DNA of 64,000 nt from Malus domestica (Eukaryota; Streptophyta; Magnoliopsida; Rosales; Rosaceae): NCBI RefSeq assembly GCF_042453785.1, contig NC_091674.1:3464001-3528000 (forward strand), in the 5' to 3' direction. A program made the position numbers and the translations under genes. This document shows, piece after piece, positions 23,526 to 35,021 of the stretch; position 1 is the first letter of the stretch, and each line of letters opens with the position of its first letter. Below the pieces are notes generated by a model. The model was not told where the DNA came from, ran no database searches, and saw only the letters and a program-made list of their open reading frames with translations.

Positions 23526-25933
23526 TGATGAGGTGAGGCTTTGAATTTGTTTTGTAAAAAGTCTTAATCATTAAGGGTATATTAGTACTTTCATATCAAC
23601 TTTTGGTTATACATATCATAAATTTTAAAAATGTGGCTATAATTCTATATAGTGTTCAAATTTTCGTTATTTTTCCAAATTTCCCATTTACATTTGTATC
23701 ACATTTTTTAGCCAAGATGAATATCCTTAATTAAATTTAGTTCATCGAATAAGAATGTAAGGTGCTCATTCTAAAGTATTTTAGATCTCTCATTGAAGAT
23801 TCTTATTCTAAACGATAAGAAGTAAGAACTGAACTTGCACGCAAATGGAAAACTACAATGCTTTAATTAACTAGACTAAATTCAGGTCTCCCTAGCATTA
23901 TCAGGTCTAGATAAGGGCACATTTCTCTATTGAACTAAGATCGGAACTTAAAAGGGTAGCTAGTAGCATCCTAAACTGATTGGAACAATCATAAACGTAT
24001 ACATAGATCAGCAGTTGATAATCTTTCAACTTCTAAAGTAAGAATGGAAAACTTATATGCCCACACTTGTGCACACTGTGTGCCCTAGATATTGTACCAA
24101 AGGACAACCTTCTAGGGTTCTTAGGTTACAAAAAGTCATTAATAATTGGAATTTCGGCATTCCTAGAGTTACTTATGTGAAATCTCATTCCTGGATTTCA
24201 CTATTGCAAATTACGTATTTGTATTAAGGAGATTTTATATTATTTTTGAAATTTTTAATTAAACTAATTCTGAAGTTTGAATTTTGGTCAGTAATCATTA
24301 AAATTCGTGGACTTTACGGGGTCACACTAAGTATAATTGGATAGAGTTCGATCCTACGAGCGCGTAGGCGAAAACCGTTCGCGAATTAGAGCTAAAACGA
24401 AGAAATTAAAGATGTTTTAATTGACAAAAAAAATACAAAAAGAAAAGAAAAGAAGGACTGGATGCTGCCAGATGGCAGCAAAAGAGAGGGGAAGATAAGA
24501 GATGCGGGAGAGAAATGGAAGGAAGGGATGGCCAATCAGGAAGGAGAACAATGAGGGAAATGAGGGGAAATGAGAGAGGAAATGACCGGCCAATCTTGGA
24601 TCCCATGTGACCATCGACCCGACTCGATTCTATATCTTTATTCCGGCCATCGTTGACGATGGGACCGGTGCCAAAATGCTCCTCCCTTCAAACCCAATCG
24701 AACCCTTACCTTAATTCCACCTGTTAATTACCATGTTTGACAAACGAAGCACAAGAACCTCTTGCCCGAAACCCTGGAGCAATTAACTCCCTTTCCAGCA
24801 ACAATCACGGTGGTGCACCACCTGGGGTTGGTAGCCCTCCCTAGCAGGAGTAAAACCCGACAACAATCACTGTCATTAGACATTCGACGGAGGAACGGCG
24901 AGGTTCGAAAATTTCCGGCCACTAGGCGGATCGAGGGCGATTTCAGGTGTTTCCCATCCGAATTGGACTTCAGCCCAGGTATGAAAATTATTCCCCTCAT
25001 TGAGATCTACATGCCTGTAAATTTTGATAATTTTTTGAAATAGTTGAATTTTCCAGCAAGTCGGGATGGCGACGTGTGGCAGCAGCGCGTGGGCCGAGAC
25101 CCCACCTGACCATCCTAGGCTAAATTTGATGCCCCGATTCCATATTTGACATCCGTGTAGTGAAATTTCAAAGTTTTAATATAGTTTCATAATTGACCGC
25201 CTAGTTGACCGTCATTTGATTATTATATGAATTGATGATCCGACCGTTGGATCGACACCAAACTTTAATATGTTATAGAACGTAATATTAAAGGGTGTTG
25301 GGAATTGATGGATTACGAATCCAACGTATGGATCTTCCTAAATTGGATTTTTAAGTTTGTAAAACTAATTGTTGATCACCACTTGAATTTGAGATTGGCG
25401 GAGATCCAACCGTCAGATCGCGATGAGATTTTAGTATGTTGTTCAACAAGCATAATGTGGTCCTTATGAAGTTACGGGTCCAAAATAAAATATACGGATC
25501 TTCTGGATTAAATTACTAGGGTGTGGACCCCACAGTAAATTGAGAGTTGACTTTTGGTCAACAAGACTTGAATCATTTGAATTACTAAAAATTAGTATTA
25601 CTAGAGACTCAGTGAAGCTTTGCGGACTTGTCTCGGTGAGTGACTTTAATATACGTGATATGGTTATTACCCTGTTTTCCTATATTTGTATCTTGTATGG
25701 ATATGACTTGGTTTTATAAATGTGTTTTCTGTTATAATGTGATTTTTATAATTGGTCATCGATCTACTTTTATTAAATGTGATTTGATTCATGGATTGGA
25801 AATATTGTGAAAAAGTGATTCGAAGTGCATATTGAAATGTTTGTTAAACTGAGGGCTAGTAGGGGACCTTTACCCTAGTGTCATGGGGTTAGGTGACACT
25901 GAGTCTGCATCATGTAGCAGTGGTACATGGATA

Positions 25934-26422
25934 GTCCTACTTGGTTAATCCGCGATAGGGGACCATACTATTTATGGATCACGCTTGGTTAATCCGCGAT
26001 TGGCGATCCTTATGGCCATGTATATTTAGGAGTGATCATGCTTGGTTAATCTGCGATGAGTGATCACTGCCTAACAATTCCATAGGTGTGACTTTGGTTG
26101 GTTAATTCGCGATAGGGGGTCACGAGCTATTTGGTCATCTTGGTCCTGCTTGGTTAATCTACGATAGGGGACCATATTTTCTATGGATAGTGCTTGGTTA
26201 ATCCACGATATGCGATCCTTATATCTTTGGTATGGCCATACACACACACACACACACACACACACTTAGGGGTGATCATGCTTGGTTAATCCGCGATAGG
26301 TGATCATTTCCTAACAAATCCGTAGGAGTGACTCTGCTTTGTTAATCTGTGATAAGAGGTCATTGCCTACTTGGTTACTGCAATAGTGGTTCTGCTTGGT
26401 TAATCCACGATAAGGGGCCACT
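25934..26422 (+). repeat. Nine tandem hairpins with a conserved loop and changing stems
   Basis: The loop text CTTGGTTAATCCGCGATAGG (with variants) occurs nine times. Each copy is flanked by complementary arms: GTCC/GGAC (25934-25963), GGATC/GATCC (25976-26009), GTGATCA/TGATCAC (26032-26067), GTGAC/GTCAC (26088-26123), TGGTCC/GGACCA (26141-26174), GGAT/ATCC (26185-26218), TGATCA/TGATCA (26273-26306), TGAC/GTCA (26329-26362) and AGTGG/CCACT (26385-26422). Units 1-4 and 5-8 form a higher-order repeat of four hairpins, offset by about 208 bp (241 bp after the AC run). Confidence 0.85.
26234..26264. repeat. (AC)n microsatellite within the hairpin array
   Basis: A run of about 15 AC units lies between hairpins 6 and 7 and explains the larger spacing there. 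Confidence 0.9.
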
Positions 26423-27885
26423 TCCTGTTTGGTTACTTATGTAGGCTTCGACCGAACTACGTCCCTCTAGCCTTATATTTTAGTATATTTATGAACGATA
26501 GTTTTTTAGAATCTTTGTGGTTTAAATTGGAAAAGTCGTTGGCTGTCTGGGTTACTCCTTCGGAGTTTTTAGAGACTTGACTATGTTTTCATAATTACAA
26601 ACGTATATTTGAGGTTTATAAACTGTGATCGATGGTCTTTCTTGTTATTGATTATCACATACTTGTATTATTGTCACTCACCCGAGCTTCGCAGCTTATC
26701 CAAGTTTCTGATTTGTTCAATGCACCATTCCCATGATGTAGGCACTGATTTTATATGTGACAGGTCTGGGTAAATTACGAGAAACCGCTTGATATTTTGG
26801 TTCCGTTGAGTGGTCCGGACCCCGATGTTGTTCAATTCCGTTGAGTGGTCTGGAATCCTTGTTATTGCTCATTTCCATAAGGTTAGTTTAGAACCCTAGA
26901 TTCGAGTGAATGAGAATTACCCACAATAGACCTTGTGAATTTATATACCATGTTATTACTCATAACCCAAGTAGGGAATTATATAGAGTTCTCTAGTTAA
27001 ATTTATGAAATTATATGTCATCTCAGTGATTGATTAACATAGTTAAAAGTTAAAATCGTGCATCTTTGATTCATGAATGGATTAATTGACGGGATTGTGG
27101 AATGACGTTGGATATAATTGTTATTAATATGATTAAATCAGGTAGTGAATGTGACTAGAGGAAAATATTGTGCTTGGTTGATTCCTTGATATGTTACATG
27201 CTTTGGATTGCGATATTATATTGAAACATAGTGATTTTATGATTGATGGAATAGAAATCTTGAATGTCATGTGGGTTCGTTATGTAGCTTGAATCAATTA
27301 ATTCATGCTTGTCAAGTCCAAATAATTGATTGAAGAATGATACGCTTTCCTATTAAAATGTATTGGAATAAGTGTCGGAGTGTAGTAAATGATGAAATAC
27401 GAATGACTTGATTCCTATTGAGGGTACGTAGGCAATCTAACGAGAACATTAGATGCAACCATAAAGTATACGAAAAATAATATGAAATTCGAATCTTGAG
27501 TTATGCTTTGTACGTATCTCGGAGGCGGGGTATGATAGATATACGGATACTTGGTGACATCATGCGTCGATTCTGGACGTATGTCAGGATTGGAACGTCA
27601 CAACTTAAACCCTAAAATGTCTTAAAAAGCAAGATTAAGAGATTAAACTTTTCAAGAGAGGTCAACTTAAGGGCATGTCTTTAAGGGACAGGATTGGAGC
27701 AGTAGGGTTCTAACCGTCAGTGTGGAGCAATGACACATGTCAAGTCATTTCCCCATTTTTTTCCCATGCTCATTGTTCCCACCATGTACCCCTCTTTCCA
27801 TGTCAGTCTCACATTTTGGTGCTTCAAATCAAAATGTTCCAATCTATAGGCCTAAAAAAGTACCCAAAGGGACTCATATAATTGT

Positions 27886-28389
27886 CATATCCAGTTACAA
27901 ATTAGGGTATTTTGGTTCCACTAAAGTTGAAGGCATATTGTATGTCTGTGTTACAGGATACCACAAATTAAAGTCGATCGGCACTGTTGGGCCATGCTCT
28001 CTTTCCAGTTGGTGATTTGGCTGATGCTTGATTCTGTATGCTCACAAACAGTTCTTATCCGTTTATTTTTCGGCTTGATTTGTTTCAAATTTTCAATTAT
28101 TATCTTTGATGAGCAAAGTATCAAGTGTAAATTAGTACATTTTTATCTCTCTCTTCAAGTCATGAGATAAGAAAGATATTGTTTTTTTAAGAAAAAGATG
28201 TACAACCGGTTGCATGATAAGATTCCTCATTTACTAATTAGTTAATTAATTAAGCAGCTTATTTTTTCATTCAATGTCTATTGTTTATGATAAAACTGAA
28301 CTTAAAATTTTTTTCCAATAAGGTGGAAGTCCGATAATATGCATTCAACTTTTGTGGAACCAAAATACCCTAATTTGTAACTGGATATG
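27886..28389. repeat. Near-perfect 55-bp inverted repeat with about 395-bp spacer
   Basis: The left arm (27886-27940) contains CATATCCAGTTACAAATTAG then GGTATTTTGGTTCCAC. The right arm (28335-28389) is its reverse complement with about three changes. The transcript could fold into a long hairpin. It may be the inner arms of a TIR element or a small-RNA precursor; the sequence alone does not decide. Confidence 0.75.
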
Positions 28390-28431
28390 AGTCCAAATTT
28401 TAATTAGTCCGATTATATATATTAAATCTTG

Positions 28432-28547
28432 CAATGGACTGCTCTAGTGGTTAGAGTCTTCTTCTTCAATTTATGTGTTTTGAGTCCAAATTCTTCCCCA
28501 TCTCTTGGTATATATTAATATAAATTATTGTTTGTACTAAAAAAAAA
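28432..28547 (+). mobile_element. Degenerate tRNA-derived SINE
   Basis: A box-A-like CTAGTGGTTAGAGTC (28444) and a decayed box-B-like TTTTGAGTCC (28478) lie about 35 bp apart. An A-run at 28539-28547 closes it. No target duplication was resolved. Confidence 0.5.
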
Positions 28548-29350
28548 TGACTAATTAAAGCTTATAATATGAAATATATTTTCTTATTAGAACAAATTAA
28601 TCACCATCTCTCTCTCACACACACCAACTTGCAAATTTCATTATTGTATTTGTAGGTGTATCATGATCATGAATGTAAGAATTGATTGTGGTCTACTATA
28701 AGGGTTCAGTCAAAATCTATCTTGTTGCTTGTGGGAAATACTTGAGGGCCTTCTCCTTCATTTAAAATGAAGCAGTCCATGACTCAGCCCAACGTCTCTC
28801 TCCCCAGAAAATTAAATTCTTACAAACCAAATATAATGAATGCCTCTCTTGAGTCTCCTCTCCTCCTGCCAAGTAAATTGATTGTAACACCATTAAATCA
28901 AATCTCTGTTTCAACAACTACACATTCACATCAAGTCAATATCTTTATTTAGATTTTTTATCAGACAGTGGGAAAGAACATCTTTCATCATCAAATTTTC
29001 TTTGGGACAGAAAGGAAAAATAGAAGTAACTTGGTATGAGATGCACGATTGCAACTGTATTTCTCACTGCAAAGCAAAACCATAGTAAGTAAGATCTTTG
29101 TGCCTTTTTGGTATGGCTGGTTTTGGTGATCTGGGTGGGGATGCACTTGTTGTTACAAATAGAGTCAAGTGGGTCTTCACTCTCGTGCGCTTATCCCTAT
29201 CTGATAGCTGCATAAAGATCACTTTGGTATTGAGGAATATACTCGGTAAGAAGCACATGATGACATTTAAAATAAGTTTTGCAAGCATTCAAGGAACCCA
29301 TGGTGTTGAAATATCCACTGTTTCCATGAATTTTTATATTTTACTTTAGA

Positions 29351-29497
29351 GAGATTATATTCATACATTTCAAATTACTTATTCTATATTTTTTATTTTT
29401 TTAATATTTTTTACACGCCACTAACACTTGATAGAAAAATATAAAAAAATTAAAAAAATGTGGGGAAAGTAATTTGGAGTGTATGAATATAATCTCC
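29351..29497. mobile_element. MITE, family B copy 2
   Basis: The ends GAGATTATATTCATAC and GTATGAATATAATCTC are inverse. The core resembles 23004-23158. Confidence 0.7.
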
Positions 29498-29640
29498 CTT
29501 ACTTTATATGGTCGATTAAATTGAAGTGTTAAAGCATATGTCAGACATAAAATTTCATGAAGTTAAATTTCTTCTATAATAATGATTCTATTGTACATTG
29601 AAGTTTTCAGTGTACACACTTACTAGATAAAATTAATATG

Positions 29641-30957
29641 AAAATTACATAGTAGCCCCTAAGGTTTGAGGGTAAATTACAACTTCATACAACAACTTTA
29701 AAACATTTCACTTTCATACATCTAGTACCATTTTATTTCAAAATAACACATCCGTTAGATTTTCCATCCATTAGTCTGTTAAATGCTAACGTGGCTACCA
29801 CATTTGTGCTGATGTGGCTACCACGTGGAAAAAAAATATTTTTTATACATTAAAAATATTATAATATTAACCCAATTAAAAAAAAAAAAAACTAGAAAAT
29901 CCCGAAACCCAGATCCCTTCCCCGCCCCCCCCCCCCAACCCTTCTGCAACTCCCAAAATCCTCTATTCTCCCCACAACCCCCAAACCCATATCCCCCATC
30001 TTCATCTTCTTCCCTGCAACCCAGAAATGATTACCCCCCACCCCACCCGCGCCCCCCACCCCAAAACCAGAAACCCAGAACACCCCGCCCCCCCCACCCC
30101 CACCCGCGACCCTCCCTGTGCACCCCCCTAACCCGCGACCCTCCCTCCCTCTATACCCACACTCTTTCCTTCTCTACACACCCTCCGAACCCATATCCCC
30201 TTTCTTCCCCCTCTCATCTCTGCAATCCCTTCCCACTATCCCTCACCCACCACCCCCCCCCCAACGACTTCACCCCCCCCCCCTCAGCGACCCACATACC
30301 TGCAACAACAAAAAGAAGAAGAAGAAGAGGGAGGAAGAAGAAAAAATAAAAACCCCCCCCGGCTCTGCCGCGACCCACGACCCACCTCCCTTCCCCCCGC
30401 TCCACTCCGCCGCGACCCGCGACCCACTTCCCTTCCTCCCCCCCTGGCAACCTCTTCCTGAGAACTGGGCTTTTTTTTCTCCCTCTTCGTCTTCTTCTTC
30501 TTCTTCTTTTTGCAGGTTCTGGGGGGGACGAATTGGGTTTTTTTTCTTTCCGCCCTCCTCTTCTTCTTCTTCTTCTTCTTCTTCTTGTTGCAGGTTTTTG
30601 GGTTCCAGGTTAGGGATAGGGATGTGGGTCACTTGGGGGGAGGTCGCTAGTAGTGGGAAGGGATTACAGAGAGAAGAGGGGGAAGAAAGGGGATCTGGGT
30701 TAGGGTTTTTATGTTTTTTTTTAATTGGGTTAATATTATAATATTTTTAATGTATAAAAAAAATTCCACGTGGCAGCCACATCAGCACAAATGTGGTAGC
30801 CACGTTAGTATTTAACAGACTAATAGATGAAATCTAACAGAGGTGTTATTTTGAAATAAAATGGTACTGGATGTATGAAAGTGAAATGTTTTAAAGTTGT
30901 TGTATGGGGTTGTAATAGACCTTAAACCTGAGGGGCTACTATGTAATTTACCCTTAA
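29641..30957. mobile_element. Large fold-back element with C-rich centre
   Basis: Arms of about 240 bp (29649-29890 and 30713-30957) are inverse copies. ACATAGTAGCCCCTAAGG pairs with the right end, ACGTGGCTACCACATTTGTG pairs with CACAAATGTGGTAGCCACGT, and TATTATAATATTAACCCAAT pairs with ATTGGGTTAATATTATAATA. The centre (29891-30712) is C-rich on the left and carries CTT/GAA repeats and GCAGGTT...TGGG blocks on the right. The long proline-rich frames there come from this composition and I do not call a gene. The arms are related to those of 32884-33720. Confidence 0.8.
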
Positions 30958-32880
30958 TTTTAAGACAATATTAATGTTAATTAGTAGTGTGTTACTAGAT
31001 TGTATTTAAACTTTGACGCAACTTAAATTCTTAACAATATCAATATTAATTAGTAGTAGATAATTAAAATATTCATATTTACTTGATGCTGATTAGTAAT
31101 GGCTTGTGAAATCGTCTCTCAAATTTTGACATGTAAGAGCATCTTCAAAAGAGACGTCAAATTCAAATCATCAAATTTAAATTTGATGGCTAACTTGGTA
31201 ATTTGACATATTGTCAATATTTTCTTTTCACCCGGTATTCCAAAATTTATTGCTTTATTTATATATTTTTTAAACAAAAATAATAAAAGTGGGTTATTGT
31301 TGGTTTAAAAATAATAAAATAATACTTAAATATACTAGCATTTAAGACAAGACAAGTGGAATGCCTTTGGAAATAGTAAAAATCAAATTTGAAGGCAGCT
31401 TTAAATTTGACATCAATTTGCCCATGTTAGCTTAGGCTTTTTTTGCCATGTTATCTTCGACATCTCAGTTGAAGTAAATTGTACGTTATTTGTTACAGTT
31501 ATATGTTTATGTGACATTTTTGACATCTTTTTTAGAAATGGTCTAAGGGGTGGTTTGGGAGTGAGATGCTTAAAAAAAAAAGCACCCATGAAAAAAAGCT
31601 GTGAGGGTTTTAGGTGTTTGGTAAACTGAAAAAAAAAAGGCTTATTTTGGAAGCTGATGTGAGAATAAGCTAAAATCAAAGGAAAAAGCTGAAGCTGCTA
31701 TTTGCAGCTTTGGAAAACTGGTTTTTTTTCAAAGCACACGGAACTACAGTTCTCCTTTAATGAAAAGACTCACTATCAGACTGTTTTTTTTTTCCAAAAG
31801 CACTTTTATAAAAAAGTTTACCAAACACTCTGTTGATTTATTTCACAGCCGCTTATTCTCATAACGATTTTTTTGCAAAGCATAGCAATCCTAAACCAGT
31901 TCTAAGTTACATTGGTTCAAAAGCTATGGATGTTTTTATTTCCTGAGGTGGAGAGGAGAGCCACGAAGATTTGAGCAAACAGGTAATAATTGACGGTAGA
32001 GAAACGTACGGCAGAGCAGACGAGACGGAGAGAGATCGAAGGCCAAGTTGCAAGTGCGTGATTAGTAGCGTACAAGGAGCCAAAAATTATATTGAGTATC
32101 CCATTGGAAAATGTACAAGATATGTCAGGACTCAGCAATAGACATTTCTATTCTCTCCACACATAATAAAAATGCATAGAACAACTGGCTTTCACCACTT
32201 CCAACTCTCTCTAATAATTATAATCCAAATCCCAATGCCTGTGTTTCTCCCACTGTGATGCCCTAATTTCTTCAAACTCGCCCTAGTTGACCAAATGAGG
32301 ATCATCTTCTAATTTTTTTTGTGAGGATTTCGAGAATTCTCTAATCAAATTCATTTATCGTATATTGTACGATTAATTTTTATCAATTACTGTTTATATT
32401 TAATTTTAAATAAAAAGATTTACAATGATTTCTAATCGTACGATATATAATGAACGGATGTAATTAGAGGATTTTCAGAATCCTTATAAAGAGGACCCAG
32501 AGAGAAATCCTCATTCTAGTTGACCAACCCAACTTAAACTCCTAATGAGTTTAAAATCTTCTGCACTCAAAATTTGTGACCTTTTTATGATCTATCTTAT
32601 TTATTGACACTTAATCATTCATTTAAATCTTATTTAATAATGTTAATTTTTCTACTTATCTCCTTAATAAAAATTTAAACCTAAAGATGAGTTAAGTAAA
32701 AAAAAAAAAACACGTGTTGTTCAAATAAATAGAGCACAAGAGGCTACAAAGGGTTTTTGCTGCAGAAAATTTGAACTCGACCCAGTACATCATGTCAATT
32801 ATTTGGCAACACTTGTTTAAACTCTAATAACTTAAGTTCACGTAGTCATTTACATAATTAAATAAATTGACAGTTCATTA
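30958..32880. other. Intergenic DNA with a GGTTTGG-type MITE
   Basis: A TIR element at about 31547-31902 starts GGGGTGGTTTGGGA and ends CTAAACCAGTTC, with TCTAA on both sides. Its interior carries AAAAGCAC-type repeats. Minus-strand frames at 31917-32138 are unrecognised. The rest shows nothing I can name. Confidence 0.45.
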
Positions 32881-32883
32881 TAA

Positions 32884-33720
32884 GGGTAAGTTATATTTTC
32901 CCCATCAAGTTTGGGATTAATTTTAATTTCTTATAACATCTTTAAAACATTTCAATTTCATATATTTACTTATCGTTTTATTTCAATTTCATACATCCAT
33001 TAAAAAATCCGTCAAATAAATCTTTAAGTGATGACGTGGCTGCCAAATTTGTGCCACGTGACAAAAAACATAATTTTTTATGTATTTAAAATATTATAAT
33101 AATTTATCCTATTAAATAAATAAATAAAAGAAACTCGTCTTCTTCCCGAGCACACCCATCCCACCCCACCCCACCTGCAACCCCCCCCAACCCCACCCAA
33201 AACCCACCCTCATGCACCGGAACGCCATGTCCTGGGAGGACGAAATCGTTATACGCAATGTCACCCATGCTGGCCTCGTCGTCGCCGACTGCATTGGCCG
33301 TGAAGTCGCATCGCAGCTCGATCTTGAAGAAGCCCTAGAAGCTTCCCGATACGCTAGTGTGCAGGTGTTTGTGGGTGGGGTGGGAGATGGGTTTCTGGAT
33401 GGTTTGTGGGGGGGGGGTTGCAGGTGGGGTGGAGTGAGATGGGTGTGCTCGGGGAAGAAGATGGTTTTTTTTTTTTTAATAGGATAAATTATTATAATAT
33501 TTTAAATGCATTTAAAATATTATTTTTGTCACGTGGCATAAATTTGGCAGCCACGTCATCATCACGTCATCACTTAACGGTTTACTTAACGGATTTTCTA
33601 ACGGATGTATAAAATTGAAATAAAATGATAAGTAAATTTATGAAATTGAAATGTTTTAAAGATGTAAAGAATTGAAATCAATTCCAAACCTAAACGAGTA
33701 AAATGTAATTTACCCTTATA
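32884..33720. mobile_element. Fold-back (Pack-type) element carrying a NUP155-like exon fragment
   Basis: Ends TAAGGGTAAGTTA and TAATTTACCCTTA are inverse. The arms run inward for about 330 bp, through ACGTGGCTGCCAAATTTGTG, TATTATAATAATTTATCC and a C-rich/G-rich pair (CTTCCCGAGCACACCCAT against ATGGGTGTGCTCGGGGAAG). Between the arms, at about 33205-33362, is GC-rich sequence unlike the rest that reads as protein. No transposase is present. The target duplication is unclear. Confidence 0.8.
33212..33360 (+). pseudogene. Captured fragment resembling the NUP155 N-terminus
   Basis: The open frame from 33212 reads MHRNAMSWEDEIVIRNVT, then HAGLVVADCIGREVASQLDL, then EEALEASRYAS. Plant nucleoporin NUP155 begins with a very similar stretch, ...RNVT.AGLVVSDRIGREVASQLDLEEALEASRYAS (recalled from the family), before HPYSTHP. 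Here the similarity stops after RYAS, where the element's G-rich arm begins. NUP155 is an inner-ring component of the nuclear pore. This piece covers roughly the first 50 of about 1,450 residues and cannot make a working protein. Its GC-rich codons contrast with the AT-rich surroundings, which supports capture from a gene elsewhere. Confidence 0.7.
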
Positions 33721-33721
33721 A

Positions 33722-34461
33722 CTATAATATTTATTATCAGAATTGTCAGTTTGTTCATTACATATGAAAGATTAAATGAACTCAAATTAATTGATTATTT
33801 TATAGAGATAGTTACATTACTCACAAGTAACAGTATGCTTCGACAAAAATAAAGTACGCATAATATAAGTATGAAGTATCGTCCTTTATTTTATTGCAGC
33901 TTAGCTCTTCTCGAATAATCCTAAGTCCACTCTAATCAAACTTTTTTTTTGTTGGACAAAACTCTAATTAAAACTTACAAGCTTCCAATTCCAATTCAAA
34001 GATAACCACACAAGATGTAAAATCACAAGTGTGTTGCACTGAAAAAATTCACGAAGACATTGTAACTGTAAATTTTGTACGGTAACATTTTAGAAGTGAA
34101 AGGTAAAAATATATAACTTTTTAGAACTGAAAAATGCATATATAGAAATATTCTTTTACCATGTTACATTATGTAACAAAACTCATGATCTCACATTATA
34201 TCATCCGACGATTTACTTTATTTTGTACTCTAGGAAAGTGGTAAAATATAATTAATACAACAAAACAAATAAAAAATCGTAACCATAATTCATATAATAT
34301 TTGATTCATGGAAAATATTTCTTTACGTTACATGCACCCCACAACCATACAAAAGACCTTAAATAACTTGATTTAATCCCATTGTCTTTCTTCTTAACTC
34401 GACATGTAAATGGAAACTCAGGCTCCCAACTCCGTTGCACGTGCACAAGATACAACTTCAG
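33722..34461. other. Intergenic, downstream of the OFP6-type gene
   Basis: AT-rich DNA. I see no gene or named repeat. It includes the likely 3' UTR of the minus-strand OFP gene ending at 34462. Confidence 0.4.
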
Positions 34462-35010
34462 CTAGTAGTCGCATGACTTGTTGCTCGCAAAGTGCAGCAA
34501 CGTCGAACCTCCAGACCTGACAGAGAAAACAGCATTCCAGATCTCAGTGAAGACCCTGATGATAATGCCGTGGTTGCAGGGAGAGTTGAGCTGCAGGAAA
34601 CAGTTGAGAAGCTCCCGGAGATCGTCTTTGGAGTATATCTCGTTCTCCAGTATCATCTGTAGCATCGAGTGTCGAAAATCCAAGTAAGGGTCGCCGGAGT
34701 CTTTCTCCACGGCCACGCTCTCGTTGCCGATTCTACCGAATCCGTTGACTGGTCTCGTGCTCTTCGTGTCGGAATCTGTGACTAAAAAAGGAGCGTGGTC
34801 GTTGTCTTTGTAGAGTTTGTTGTAATTGTTGCGTGGGGTTGAAGAAGAAGAAGGAGGAGGAGGAAAGTGGTTGTTTTTTAGGGTTTTGGAGGAGGGTTTA
34901 GGTTTAGGGTTGAACATTTGGAAGAGCTTACTGGGTTTTCTGCAGCTGCCGCACCCTATGTCGACTGTGACTTTGCTCAGCCGGAGCTTTCTTCTGGTTG
35001 TTGTAGGCAT
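34462..35010 (-). CDS. OFP6: OVATE family protein, OFP6 type (transcriptional repressor)
   Basis: A single exon encodes 182 residues. The basic N-terminus (MPTTTRRKLRLSKV, then DIGCGSCRKP at 18-27) is the conserved start of the OFP6/8 group. A Pro/Ser-rich linker follows. The OVATE domain (about 99-165) runs SVAVEKDSGDPYLDFRHSML, then QMILENEIYSKDDLRELLNC and NHGIIIRVFTEIW, very like what I recall of Arabidopsis OFP6. It should act as a nuclear repressor partner of TALE homeodomain proteins. The start lies just inside a GA microsatellite (35022-35054), which forms part of the 5' UTR. A CACGTG G-box lies at 35153-35158 upstream. Length is normal for the group, and I see no frameshift or missing part. 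Confidence 0.94.
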   Translation of the reverse strand: MPTTTRRKLRLSKVTVDIGCGSCRKPSKLFQMFNPKPKPSSKTLKNNHFPPPPSSSSTPRNNYNKLYKDNDHAPFLVTDSDTKSTRPVNGFGRIGNESVAVEKDSGDPYLDFRHSMLQMILENEIYSKDDLRELLNCFLQLNSPCNHGIIIRVFTEIWNAVFSVRSGGSTLLHFASNKSCDY

Positions 35011-35021
35011 TGTGTGTGTTT

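Larger units (their letters stand above)
24176..27602 (+). mobile_element. Solo LTR (3.4 kb) with perfect target duplication
   Basis: It begins TGTGAAATCTC and ends GGAACGTCACA. The pentamer ACTTA flanks it on both sides (24171-24175 and 27603-27607), which fixes the boundaries. At 3427 bp it is very long for an LTR. No partner LTR, primer binding site or internal domains are present, so recombination between LTRs probably removed the rest. It carries a nine-hairpin array (25934-26422) and an AC microsatellite. Short open frames inside are not convincing. Confidence 0.85.
27608..29350. other. Intergenic DNA with a long inverted repeat
   Basis: No gene is supported. The main structure is an inverted repeat of about 55 bp (27886-27940 and 28335-28389), listed separately. 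A SINE-like copy lies at 28432-28547. The frames near 29064-29349 match nothing I recognise. Confidence 0.4.

Noticed and set aside
24406..25043. Open frames on both strands inside the large solo LTR
   Set aside because: Short, overlapping on opposite strands, and without any recognisable retroelement or host domain.
25934..26422. Regularly repeated hairpins reminiscent of a CRISPR array
   Set aside because: Unit spacing and arms vary, the 'spacers' are themselves repeated in a higher-order pattern, the DNA is plant nuclear, and the array lies inside an LTR.
29825..30741. Long proline- and serine-rich frames on the plus strand, and glycine-rich ones on the minus strand
   Set aside because: They follow from C-rich and CTT-repeat DNA in the centre of a fold-back element; no domain or splice structure supports them.
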